NCBI RefSeq assembly: GCF_040732315.1
Contig: NZ_CP160388.1
Location: 3,066,494-3,130,493 of the forward strand
Length of the DNA: 64,000 bases
Origin: Oryzisolibacter sp. LB2S
GTDB taxonomy: Bacteria > Pseudomonadota > Gammaproteobacteria > Burkholderiales > Burkholderiaceae_C
Direction: 5' to 3'
Below are positions 57,647 through 64,000 of the stretch, in pieces (the first letter of the stretch is position 1; each line of letters begins with the position of its first letter). Below the pieces are notes generated by a model. The model was not told the DNA's origin. It worked only from the letters and a program-made list of their open reading frames with translations, and did not search any database. The position numbers and the translations under genes were made by a program.

Positions 57647-58399
57647 TCAGGCCGGGTTGTCTATGTCGATGAAACGATGCTCCAGCCCGAACTGCTGCGC
57701 CGCCTGGGCCGCGACGGCCGGTGCGCCGTAGCGTTCCGTGGCATGGTGGCCCGCGGCGATGAAGGCCACGCCGGTCTCGCGCGCCAGATGGGTCTGGGGC
57801 TCGGAGATCTCGCCCGTGACGAAGGCATCGGCCCCGGCGGCAATCGCGGATTCGAAATAACCCTGGGCGCCCCCGGTGCACCAGGCCACGCGCCGGATGG
57901 GGCGCTCGCCCTCGGGGGCGACCAGCGTCACGCCGCGCGCCAAGGCCGTCTGCACATGGGCGGCCAGATCGGCGGCGCGGGCAAATGAGGCCGGCGCGAT
58001 GAAGCCCAGATCCTGCTCGCCAAAGCACCGATCGGCCTGCCAGCCAAGCACGCGACCGAGCTGCGCGTTGTTGCCGAGCTCGCCATGGGCATCGAGCGGC
58101 AGGTGGTAGGCGAACAGGCTGATGTCGTGCGCCAGCAGGCGCTGCAGGCGCTCCTTCATCCAGCCCGTGACGCGGCCATCCATGCCGCGCCAGAACAGGC
58201 CGTGGTGCACGAAGATGGCGTCGGCACCGGCGGCAATGGCTGCGTCGATCAAGGCACGGCTGGCCGTGACGCCGCTGACGATGCGCGCGATCTCGGGCTT
58301 GCCCTCGACCTGCAGGCCGTTGGGGCAGTAGTCCTTGAAACGCTCGGGTTGCAGCAGGGCATCGAAATGCGCGAGAAGCTCGTTGCGCGGAATGGTCAT
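57647..58399 (-). CDS. Nif3-like dinuclear metal-centre protein
   Basis: Protein of 250 aa of the NIF3/YbgI family. CPNGLQVEGKPEIARIVSGV, IFVHHGLFWRG and the C-terminal FIAAGHHATERYG carry the histidines and glutamates that bind two metals. Exact role is unsettled. ATG 58399 (MTIPRNELLAHFD) is used. It diverges from the DegQ-type protease. Confidence 0.88.
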   Translation of the reverse strand: MTIPRNELLAHFDALLQPERFKDYCPNGLQVEGKPEIARIVSGVTASRALIDAAIAAGADAIFVHHGLFWRGMDGRVTGWMKERLQRLLAHDISLFAYHLPLDAHGELGNNAQLGRVLGWQADRCFGEQDLGFIAPASFARAADLAAHVQTALARGVTLVAPEGERPIRRVAWCTGGAQGYFESAIAAGADAFVTGEISEPQTHLARETGVAFIAAGHHATERYGAPAVAAQAAQQFGLEHRFIDIDNPA

Positions 58400-58496
58400 G
58401 CGGCCGATTGTGCGGCAGCGCCGTGGAGGCCGCGGCAAACACGCGACAATTACCCTTTTCCCGCCACGCCCGCGGGCCACCCTCCCTCTGCGCATC

Positions 58497-59636
58497 ATGA
58501 AACGCTTCTGGCTGCTGTTCTCCCAAGCCGTGACGGTATTCGTCGCGGCCTATTTCGTCGTCGCGACCCTGCAGCCCCAGTGGCTGCAGCGCGGCTCCAC
58601 ACGCAGCGCGGCGGGCATTTCGCTCATCGAGGCGCCGCCCACCGTGGGCTCGCAACCCGCGGCCGGCAGCTTCAGCGTGGCCGCGCGCAAGGCGGCGCCG
58701 GCCGTGGTGAGCATCACCACGAGCAAGGAGGTGCGCCACCCGCGCAGCAACGACCCCTGGTTCCAGTTCTTCTTCGGCGACCAGGGGCCGCAGTCCCAGA
58801 CGGGTCTGGGCAGCGGCGTGATCATCAGCCCCGACGGCTACATCCTGACCAACAACCATGTGGTCGAGGGCGCCGACGAGATCGAGGTCACGCTCACCGA
58901 CAGCCGCCGCGCGCGCGCCACGGTCATAGGCACGGACCCCGAGACCGACCTGGCCGTGCTCAAGGTGCAGCTGGACAAGCTGCCCGTCATCGTGCTGGGC
59001 GACTCGGACAAGCTCGCCGTGGGCGACCAGGTGCTGGCGATCGGCAACCCCTTCGGCGTCGGACAGACGGTGACCAGCGGCATTGTCTCGGCGCTGGGAC
59101 GCACGCAGCTGGGCATCAACACCTTCGAGAACTTCATCCAGACCGACGCCGCGATCAACCCGGGCAACTCGGGCGGCGCGCTCGTGGACGCCAACGGCAA
59201 CCTCATGGGCATCAACACCGCCATCTACTCGCGCTCGGGCGGCAGCATGGGCATTGGCTTTGCGATTCCGGTATCGACCGCCAGGCAGGTGCTCGAGGAC
59301 ATCGTGCGCGACGGCCGGGTCACGCGCGGCTGGATCGGCGTGGAGCCCGGCGAACTCTCGCCCGAGCTGGCCCAGACCTTCGGCGTGCAGGCCACCCGGG
59401 GCGTGATCATCACCGGCGTGCTGCAGGGGGGCCCTGCCGCCGTGGCCGGCATTCGCCCCGGCGACGTCATTCTGCAGGTGGCCGGCAAGCCCACGGACAA
59501 CGTGTCGCAGCTGCTCAGCGCCGTGGCCGCCCTGCGCCCGGGACAGGCCGCCAGCTTTGCGCTGCAGCGCGGCGACAAGGAGGTGGAGCTGTCCGTGGTG
59601 CCCGGCACGCGCCCGCAGGTCTCGCGGCGGCGCTGA
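58497..59636 (+). CDS. DegQ/DegS-type trypsin-like serine protease
   Basis: Periplasmic S1C protease (379 aa). An N-terminal membrane anchor or signal (MKRFWLLFSQAVTVFVAAYF) is followed by the catalytic triad: His in YILTNNHVVEGADEIEV, Asp in DPETDLAVLKV and Ser in INPGNSGGALVDANG. A single C-terminal PDZ domain (about residues 275-370, RGVIITGVLQGGPAAVAGIR) follows. One PDZ and an uncleaved anchor resemble DegS more than DegP. Confidence 0.9.
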   Translation: MKRFWLLFSQAVTVFVAAYFVVATLQPQWLQRGSTRSAAGISLIEAPPTVGSQPAAGSFSVAARKAAPAVVSITTSKEVRHPRSNDPWFQFFFGDQGPQSQTGLGSGVIISPDGYILTNNHVVEGADEIEVTLTDSRRARATVIGTDPETDLAVLKVQLDKLPVIVLGDSDKLAVGDQVLAIGNPFGVGQTVTSGIVSALGRTQLGINTFENFIQTDAAINPGNSGGALVDANGNLMGINTAIYSRSGGSMGIGFAIPVSTARQVLEDIVRDGRVTRGWIGVEPGELSPELAQTFGVQATRGVIITGVLQGGPAAVAGIRPGDVILQVAGKPTDNVSQLLSAVAALRPGQAASFALQRGDKEVELSVVPGTRPQVSRRR

Positions 59637-59640
59637 GGAC

Positions 59641-59700
59641 AACTATCAAAAAAATAGCTGCCGGCGCTTTACTGACGGGTGCCGGCAGCCATTTTTTATC
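59641..59700 (+). terminator. terminator formed by intergenic repeat, copy 8
   Basis: GCTGCCGGC (59657-59665) and GCCGGCAGC (59681-59689) pair and are followed by CATTTTTTATC. The AACTATCAAAAAAATAGCTG start matches the intergenic repeat family. It ends the protease gene, convergent with tatC. Confidence 0.8.
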
Positions 59701-59707
59701 TCAATTC

Positions 59708-60496
59708 TCAGGAGGTGGATTCCTGCGCATCCTCGGGTGCCTGGGTGTGGCGTATGAACAGCTGCGCGGCCCAGATGCCGACCTCGTACAGCAGGCACAT
59801 GGGAATGGCCAGCGCCAGTTGCGACACCACGTCCGGCGGCGTGACGATGGCAGCGATCACGAAGGCCGCGACGATGAAGTAGCCGCGAAAGCTCTTGAGC
59901 CGCTCCACGCTGACCACGCCCAGGCGCGCCAGCACCACGACGGCGATGGGCACCTCGAACGCGAGGCCGAAGGCCAGGAACATGGTCATGACGAAGCCCA
60001 GATAGGCCTCGATGTCGGGCGCGGCCGTGATGCTCTTGGGTGCAAAGCCCTGGATGAACTTGAACACCTGGCCGAACACGAAAAAGTAGCAGAAGGCCAC
60101 GCCGACGAAGAACAGCACCGTGCTGGAGACGACCAGCGGCAGCACCAGGCGCTTCTCGTGCGAGTACAGCCCGGGCGCGACAAAGGCCCAGACCTGGTAG
60201 AGCACGACGGGCAGGGCCAGCAGAAAGGCCGACAGCAGCAGAATCTTCAAGGGCACCATGAAGGGCGAGATCACCGAGGTGGCGATCATCGTCGAGCCCT
60301 GCGGCAGATGGGCCACGAGCGGCGCGGCCAGCAGGTCGTAGAGCTGGCCCGGGCCGGGATAGAAAAACAGCAGGGCGGCCGCGACCCCAATGGCGATCAT
60401 GGCCTTCACGAGGCGGTCGCGCAGCTCCATCAGGTGCTGAACGAAGGGCTGCTCGGTGCCGGCGAGCTCGTCTTCTGGTTTCGGTGTTTCGGACAT
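59708..60496 (-). CDS. tatC: twin-arginine translocase subunit TatC
   Basis: Six-helix receptor (262 aa) for twin-arginine signal peptides. FVQHLMELRDRLVKAMIAIG and the QVWAFVAPGLYSHEKR region are TatC signatures. Last gene of tatABC. Confidence 0.96.
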   Translation of the reverse strand: MSETPKPEDELAGTEQPFVQHLMELRDRLVKAMIAIGVAAALLFFYPGPGQLYDLLAAPLVAHLPQGSTMIATSVISPFMVPLKILLLSAFLLALPVVLYQVWAFVAPGLYSHEKRLVLPLVVSSTVLFFVGVAFCYFFVFGQVFKFIQGFAPKSITAAPDIEAYLGFVMTMFLAFGLAFEVPIAVVVLARLGVVSVERLKSFRGYFIVAAFVIAAIVTPPDVVSQLALAIPMCLLYEVGIWAAQLFIRHTQAPEDAQESTS

Positions 60497-60565
60497 CTGG
60501 GGATCATGGCAGGCCTGCGGCCCGCCTCGGTTGTGCGGCCTGCCGAGCGCCGACGAGGTTGCGGA

Positions 60566-61048
60566 TCAATGGAATTTGCGCGGCCGAAAGCGCGCCACGC
60601 GCGCCGCGCCCGACTGCACCTTGGTGCGCACGCCGGTACGCGCCTTGTACCACTGGGGTACGGCGCCGCGCTTGAGGCGCCAGTTCTTGCCCGGGTTCCG
60701 GTAGGCGGGAACCACGCCCGGCGGCTCGGACAGTGGCTCGCCGGCATCGGCGGAGAAGCCCGCGTCGCTGCCCAGGCTCTGCTCCATGTCCCGCTGGAAG
60801 TCGGTGGCGCTGGTCTGGATGCTCTGCTCCACGTCGCGCGCGGCACCCTCGACCTGCTCCTTCATCTTGCGCAGCTCGTCGAGCTCCATGGAGCGGTTGA
60901 CCTCGGCCTTGACATCGGCCACATAGCGCTGCGCCTTGCCCAGCAAGGTACCCACGGTGCGCGCCACGCGCGGCAGCTTCTCGGGGCCGATGACGATGAG
61001 TGCCACGGCGCCGATCAGCGCCATCTTGGACAGGCCAATATCGATCAT
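60566..61048 (-). CDS. tatB: twin-arginine translocase subunit TatB
   Basis: Single-helix Tat subunit (160 aa). [20 protein letters not shown] then [20 protein letters not shown] is canonical, with an amphipathic helix and a long polar tail. It lies between tatA and tatC. Confidence 0.94.
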   Translation of the reverse strand: MIDIGLSKMALIGAVALIVIGPEKLPRVARTVGTLLGKAQRYVADVKAEVNRSMELDELRKMKEQVEGAARDVEQSIQTSATDFQRDMEQSLGSDAGFSADAGEPLSEPPGVVPAYRNPGKNWRLKRGAVPQWYKARTGVRTKVQSGAARVARFRPRKFH

Positions 61049-61078
61049 GAAGGATGCTCAGGCAACGAGGCTTGCGCC

Positions 61079-61324
61079 TCAGCTCTTTTGCTTGGCTTCC
61101 ACGTCGATGGTGGTCTTGTCGGCGGTCGATGCGTTGGTCACCTGACCGGCCGCGGCATTGCCGGCCGACGGCTCGTCACCGCTGCTGCCGTCCTTCATGC
61201 CGTCCTTGAAACCCTTGACGGCGCTGCCCAGGTCAGAGCCGATGTTCTTGAGCTTCTTGGTGCCGAACACCATGACGACGATGAGCAGCACGATGAGCCA
61301 GTGCCAAATGGAAAACGATCCCAT
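61079..61324 (-). CDS. tatA: twin-arginine translocase subunit TatA
   Basis: Pore-forming Tat subunit (81 aa). [20 protein letters not shown] then [20 protein letters not shown] is diagnostic. First gene of tatABC. Confidence 0.95.
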   Translation of the reverse strand: MGSFSIWHWLIVLLIVVMVFGTKKLKNIGSDLGSAVKGFKDGMKDGSSGDEPSAGNAAAGQVTNASTADKTTIDVEAKQKS

Positions 61325-61425
61325 GAAAATCTCCTAACGAATGCAACCCAATTTTAGACGTCGCGGTCATCCCGGCTGGGGCATACCCCTAGCCAGCACT
61401 TAGATGCCGTCCATCCGCCCCCGGT

Positions 61426-61782
61426 TCAACCCCTGCGCCAGGGGCGCGGCCCGCCGATCACGTGCATGTGCAGGTGGTGCACCTCTTGCCCGCCTTCCGT
61501 GCCGGTATTGACGACGATGCGGAAGCCCCCGTCCGGATAGGGGTTGCAGCCCTGCTCCATGGCCAGGCGCGGGGCGAGCTGCATCATGTGGCCCAGCAGG
61601 CCCGCATGCTCGGGCGTGACCGCCGCCATGGAATGCAGATGCAGCCTGGGCACGATGAGGAAGTGCACCGGCGCCCAGGGCTGGATGTCATGGAAGGCAT
61701 AGACCTGTTCGTCCTCGTACACCTTCCTGGAGGGAATCTGGCCGGCGATGATCTTGCAGAAAAGGCAGTTGGGATCGTGCAT
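61426..61782 (-). CDS. HIT-family (HINT-like) hydrolase
   Basis: Histidine-triad protein (118 aa) that cleaves nucleoside phosphoramidates or related adenylates. DPNCLFCKIIAGQIPSRKVY and the triad HHLHMHVIGG (about residues 101-110) are diagnostic. The CxxC of the zinc site is present. It lies upstream of tatABC on the same strand. Confidence 0.92.
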   Translation of the reverse strand: MHDPNCLFCKIIAGQIPSRKVYEDEQVYAFHDIQPWAPVHFLIVPRLHLHSMAAVTPEHAGLLGHMMQLAPRLAMEQGCNPYPDGGFRIVVNTGTEGGQEVHHLHMHVIGGPRPWRRG

Positions 61783-61812
61783 GGAGCGTTCTCGTCGAGT
61801 CGGCTGAAACGG

Positions 61813-62841
61813 TTAACGATTGTCGGTCAAGTGCAGCGTGTGCCGCACGCCCACATCATCGCGATGGCGGGCAAGCCAGCGCAGGCCCTCGGCGCGGCCA
61901 AGATCGAACAGCTGGTTCACGAAACCCATGTCCGCCCGCGTCTTGCTCGCCGAGCCCAGCGGCGCCAGGGCGCTGCCGCCATCGACGCGATGCATGCGCA
62001 TGCCCCTGTACTGCTGCGGATCGAGGCGCCCCTGCTCGAGCAGGCGGCGCACGAAGTCGATGGCGCGCAGCTCGCCGAGCAGGCTGGCGTTGAAGGTGAC
62101 CTCGTTCATGCGCTCCATGATCTCGGGCGCGGTGTCGGGCAGGTCCAGGTGCTCTATGGGGTTGATCTGCACCAGCAGCACGTCGGCGCACCGCGTTTCG
62201 TAGATCAGCGGATAGAGCGCGGGATTGCCCGAGAACCCCCCGTCCCAGTAATGCTCGCCGTCGATGGGCACGGCCTTGAACATCAGCGGCAGGCAGGCCG
62301 AAGCCATGACCGCGTCGGCCGACAGGCGCGCACCCGAGAAGATCTCGCCGCGGCCCGTGCGCACATTGGTCGCGCACACGAACACCTTGGGCACCTGCGC
62401 ATGGCATGCATGGCTCAGGGCGTCGAAGTCCACCACGCGCTCGAGCAGGCCGCGCAGCGGGTTGATGCCCAGCGGGTTGGTCTGGTAGGGCGACAGCCAA
62501 TGGCTCATCATGGCCAGCAGCGGATTGCCCTGCAGCGGCACGCCCCACAGCAGGCTGCCCAGGGCGCCCACACCCTTCCACAGTTCGCGAAGCGCCTCGC
62601 GCGCGAGGGCGCAGCCCTCGCCGTGCGCATCGGCCGCGTCCTCGTGCCGCAGGGCGGCCTGGGCAAAGCCATGGGCCAGGGCCACGGCGTTCATGGCGCC
62701 GGCGCTGGTGCCGCTGATGCCCTCGAAGACAAAGCCGCCATCCTCGAGCAGCGCATCGAGCACGCCCCAGGTGAAGGCGCCATGCGAGCCGCCACCCTGC
62801 AGAGCCAGATTCAGGGTCGGCATCGCCGCAGCCTCAGCCAT
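61813..62841 (-). CDS. patatin-like phospholipase family protein
   Basis: Patatin-type lipid acyl hydrolase (342 aa). Oxyanion loop LALQGGGSHGAF, nucleophile GISGTSAGAMNAVALAHG (Ser about residue 46) and the DGGFSGNPALYPLI aspartate of the Ser-Asp dyad are clear. No signal peptide or TM helix is obvious. The ATG overlaps the end of the upstream membrane protein gene by 8 bases; ATG 62823 is an alternative. Confidence 0.9.
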   Translation of the reverse strand: MAEAAAMPTLNLALQGGGSHGAFTWGVLDALLEDGGFVFEGISGTSAGAMNAVALAHGFAQAALRHEDAADAHGEGCALAREALRELWKGVGALGSLLWGVPLQGNPLLAMMSHWLSPYQTNPLGINPLRGLLERVVDFDALSHACHAQVPKVFVCATNVRTGRGEIFSGARLSADAVMASACLPLMFKAVPIDGEHYWDGGFSGNPALYPLIYETRCADVLLVQINPIEHLDLPDTAPEIMERMNEVTFNASLLGELRAIDFVRRLLEQGRLDPQQYRGMRMHRVDGGSALAPLGSASKTRADMGFVNQLFDLGRAEGLRWLARHRDDVGVRHTLHLTDNR

Positions 62842-63220
62842 CGATGGCCTGGCCCTTGTTCATGGCCACCATGCCGCGCACGATGCGGTAGAGGAACCAG
62901 ATGGAGATCAGGCCCCAGGCGATCCAGCCCGGGAAGAAGAAAAACAGCCACAGCGGCGCCGTCACCACGTACAGCAGGCCGGCCCACAGCACGGTGCTGA
63001 TGCGCCAGGAGAAATGGCTGGCCTGCCATGTGCCCTCGGCGTCGTTCTTCTTTACCAGGTCGATGACCAGGGCAATGATGAGCAGCGCCACGCCGGGCTG
63101 CGCGCCGGGCATCACGGCGCCCACGGCCACGATCAGGTGCAGGATGTAGCTGACCCAGCCCCAGGCCTTCAGGCCCTCGGCCTGCTCGTTCGGCTCCACG
63201 TCGATGATGTCGTTGCTCAC
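62834..63220 (-). CDS. DUF4870-like small membrane protein
   Basis: Protein of 128 aa with about three TM segments ([32 protein letters not shown] and [20 protein letters not shown]). The start is a GTG at 63220 preceded by GGAGAGG; the longer frame overlaps hisE. Function unknown. It overlaps hisE by 4 bases and patatin by 8, so it is co-transcribed. Confidence 0.75.
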   Translation of the reverse strand: MSNDIIDVEPNEQAEGLKAWGWVSYILHLIVAVGAVMPGAQPGVALLIIALVIDLVKKNDAEGTWQASHFSWRISTVLWAGLLYVVTAPLWLFFFFPGWIAWGLISIWFLYRIVRGMVAMNKGQAIDG

Positions 63221-63618
63221 GGTGCCTCTCCTTCCTCCAGGGTGCGGCCTGCCAGCTTGCGCAGCGCCTTTTCCTCGATGCCGCTCGTGCCCTCGCGGCG
63301 CTCGAGCTCGGCGATCACGTCGGCCGGCGAGAGACCGTAATGCGCCAGCGCCACCATGCTGTGGAACCACAGGTCGGCCACCTCGTACACGAGCTTGGCG
63401 GGTGCGGCGCCGTGATCGACATCCTTGGCCGCCATGACCACCTCGGTGGCCTCCTCGCCGATCTTCTTCAGAAAGGCGTCCGGCCCCTTGTGCAGCAGGC
63501 GTGCGACGTAGCTCTTCTCGGGGTCGCTGCCCAACGCGGGCTTGCGGCTCTCGATCACGGCGGCCAGGCGCGCCAGCGCGTCCTGGGATGCGGACGCCGG
63601 GGAATCGTTGCGGGACAT
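63217..63618 (-). CDS. hisE: phosphoribosyl-ATP pyrophosphatase
   Basis: Histidine synthesis step 2 (133 aa). The [15 protein letters not shown] motif (about residues 52-66) and helical MazG-like fold are diagnostic. It follows hisI by 5 bases, as two separate genes rather than a fused HisIE. Confidence 0.95.
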   Translation of the reverse strand: MSRNDSPASASQDALARLAAVIESRKPALGSDPEKSYVARLLHKGPDAFLKKIGEEATEVVMAAKDVDHGAAPAKLVYEVADLWFHSMVALAHYGLSPADVIAELERREGTSGIEEKALRKLAGRTLEEGEAP

Positions 63619-63623
63619 GGACG

Positions 63624-64000
63624 TTACCTGTAGATGGATTCGGGGTCTTTCAAGACCGGATCGACGGCCTGCCAGGCGCCGTCCTTGAGCACGCTGAAAA
63701 AGCAGCTGTGGCGCCCCGTATGGCAGGCAATGCCGGGCTCGTGGCCGAGCTGCGTTACCTTGAGCAGCACCACGTCGTTGTCGCAGTCCAGGCGCATCTC
63801 GTGCACCTGCTGCACATGGCCGGACTCCTCGCCCTTGAACCACAGCCTGCCGCGCGAGCGGCTGAAGTACACGGCGCGGCCGAGCTCGGCGGTCTTCTGC
63901 AGCGCCTCGCGGTTCATCCAGGCGAACATCAGCACGTCGCCCGTGGCGGCCTCCTGCGCGATCACGGGCACCAGGCCCTGCGCGTCCCATTTCACTTGAT
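63624..64000 (-). CDS. hisI: phosphoribosyl-AMP cyclohydrolase (5' end outside the window)
   Basis: Histidine synthesis step 3. The visible part, [20 protein letters not shown] through [10 protein letters not shown], the zinc-site [16 protein letters not shown] and [10 protein letters not shown], matches HisI. A GTG at 63995 is in frame, but the frame stays open to the edge (reading Q-V-K-W-D), as in typical HisI with a longer N-terminus. The gene therefore most likely starts just beyond 64000. Confidence 0.94.
   Translation of the reverse strand, partial: QVKWDAQGLVPVIAQEAATGDVLMFAWMNREALQKTAELGRAVYFSRSRGRLWFKGEESGHVQQVHEMRLDCDNDVVLLKVTQLGHEPGIACHTGRHSCFFSVLKDGAWQAVDPVLKDPESIYR

Overview
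The window is a high-GC betaproteobacterial chromosome segment, most likely from the family Comamonadaceae (Acidovorax, Alicycliphilus or Diaphorobacter-like). This rests on gene order and protein flavour: an obgE-rpmA-rplU / ispB / tRNA-Pro / pilBCD-coaE-zapD-yacG block, petABC next to sspA-sspB, and a family of short intergenic hairpin repeats of the AGCGCTT...AAGCGCT type that I associate with this family. The genus is an inference. No database search was possible.

Layout. 1-4974: glycerol-3-phosphate ABC import operon ugpB-A-E-C-Q; ugpB lacks only the first base of its start codon. 5001-7517: MscS-type channel. 7591-8954: siderophore-interacting protein diverging from a MarR regulator, with a Fur-box-like site and a second palindrome between them. 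8987-14251: small-molecule metabolism and regulators (N-formylglutamate amidohydrolase, Bug/TctC binding protein, LysR, winged-helix/TPR regulator, cupin, membrane protein). 14325-28086: housekeeping genes hemA, prfA, prmC, grxD, AAA ATPase, CorC/HlyC-like protein, lytic transglycosylase, proS, rppH, proB, obgE, rpmA, rplU, ispB, tRNA-Pro(CGG).

28040-39814 is a genomic island inserted in the 3' half of tRNA-Pro. A 48-bp perfect direct repeat (attL/attR) bounds it. It starts with a tyrosine integrase, an AlpA-like regulator and a P4-type helicase. Next come a 1.4-kb palindrome-rich non-coding region that resembles a cis-acting transfer or replication site or a structured RNA, a frameshifted replication-relaxation-like gene and a coiled-coil lipoprotein. 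Then follows an AT-richer run of small genes separated by attC-like sites, with no integron integrase nearby: an orphan integron cassette cluster (CALIN). Its cargo is a secreted protein, a HEPN-CBS-CBS protein, a restriction-endonuclease-fold-like protein, and a membrane-anchored unknown split by an IS30-family element. Removing the IS and one 3-bp GGG target duplication restores that last reading frame exactly. No relaxase or type IV secretion gene is present, so the island would need help to move between cells.

40123-64000 returns to core genome: type IV pilus pilB-pilC-pilD, coaE, zapD, yacG, a MutT-like Nudix gene, an AAA ATPase, argJ, secA, a DciA-like gene, tRNA-Thr(TGT), sspB, sspA, the cytochrome bc1 operon petABC, mscL, pdxA, a Nif3-like gene, a DegQ-type protease, tatABC, a HIT protein, a patatin, a small membrane protein, hisE and hisI. 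hisI runs off the right edge.
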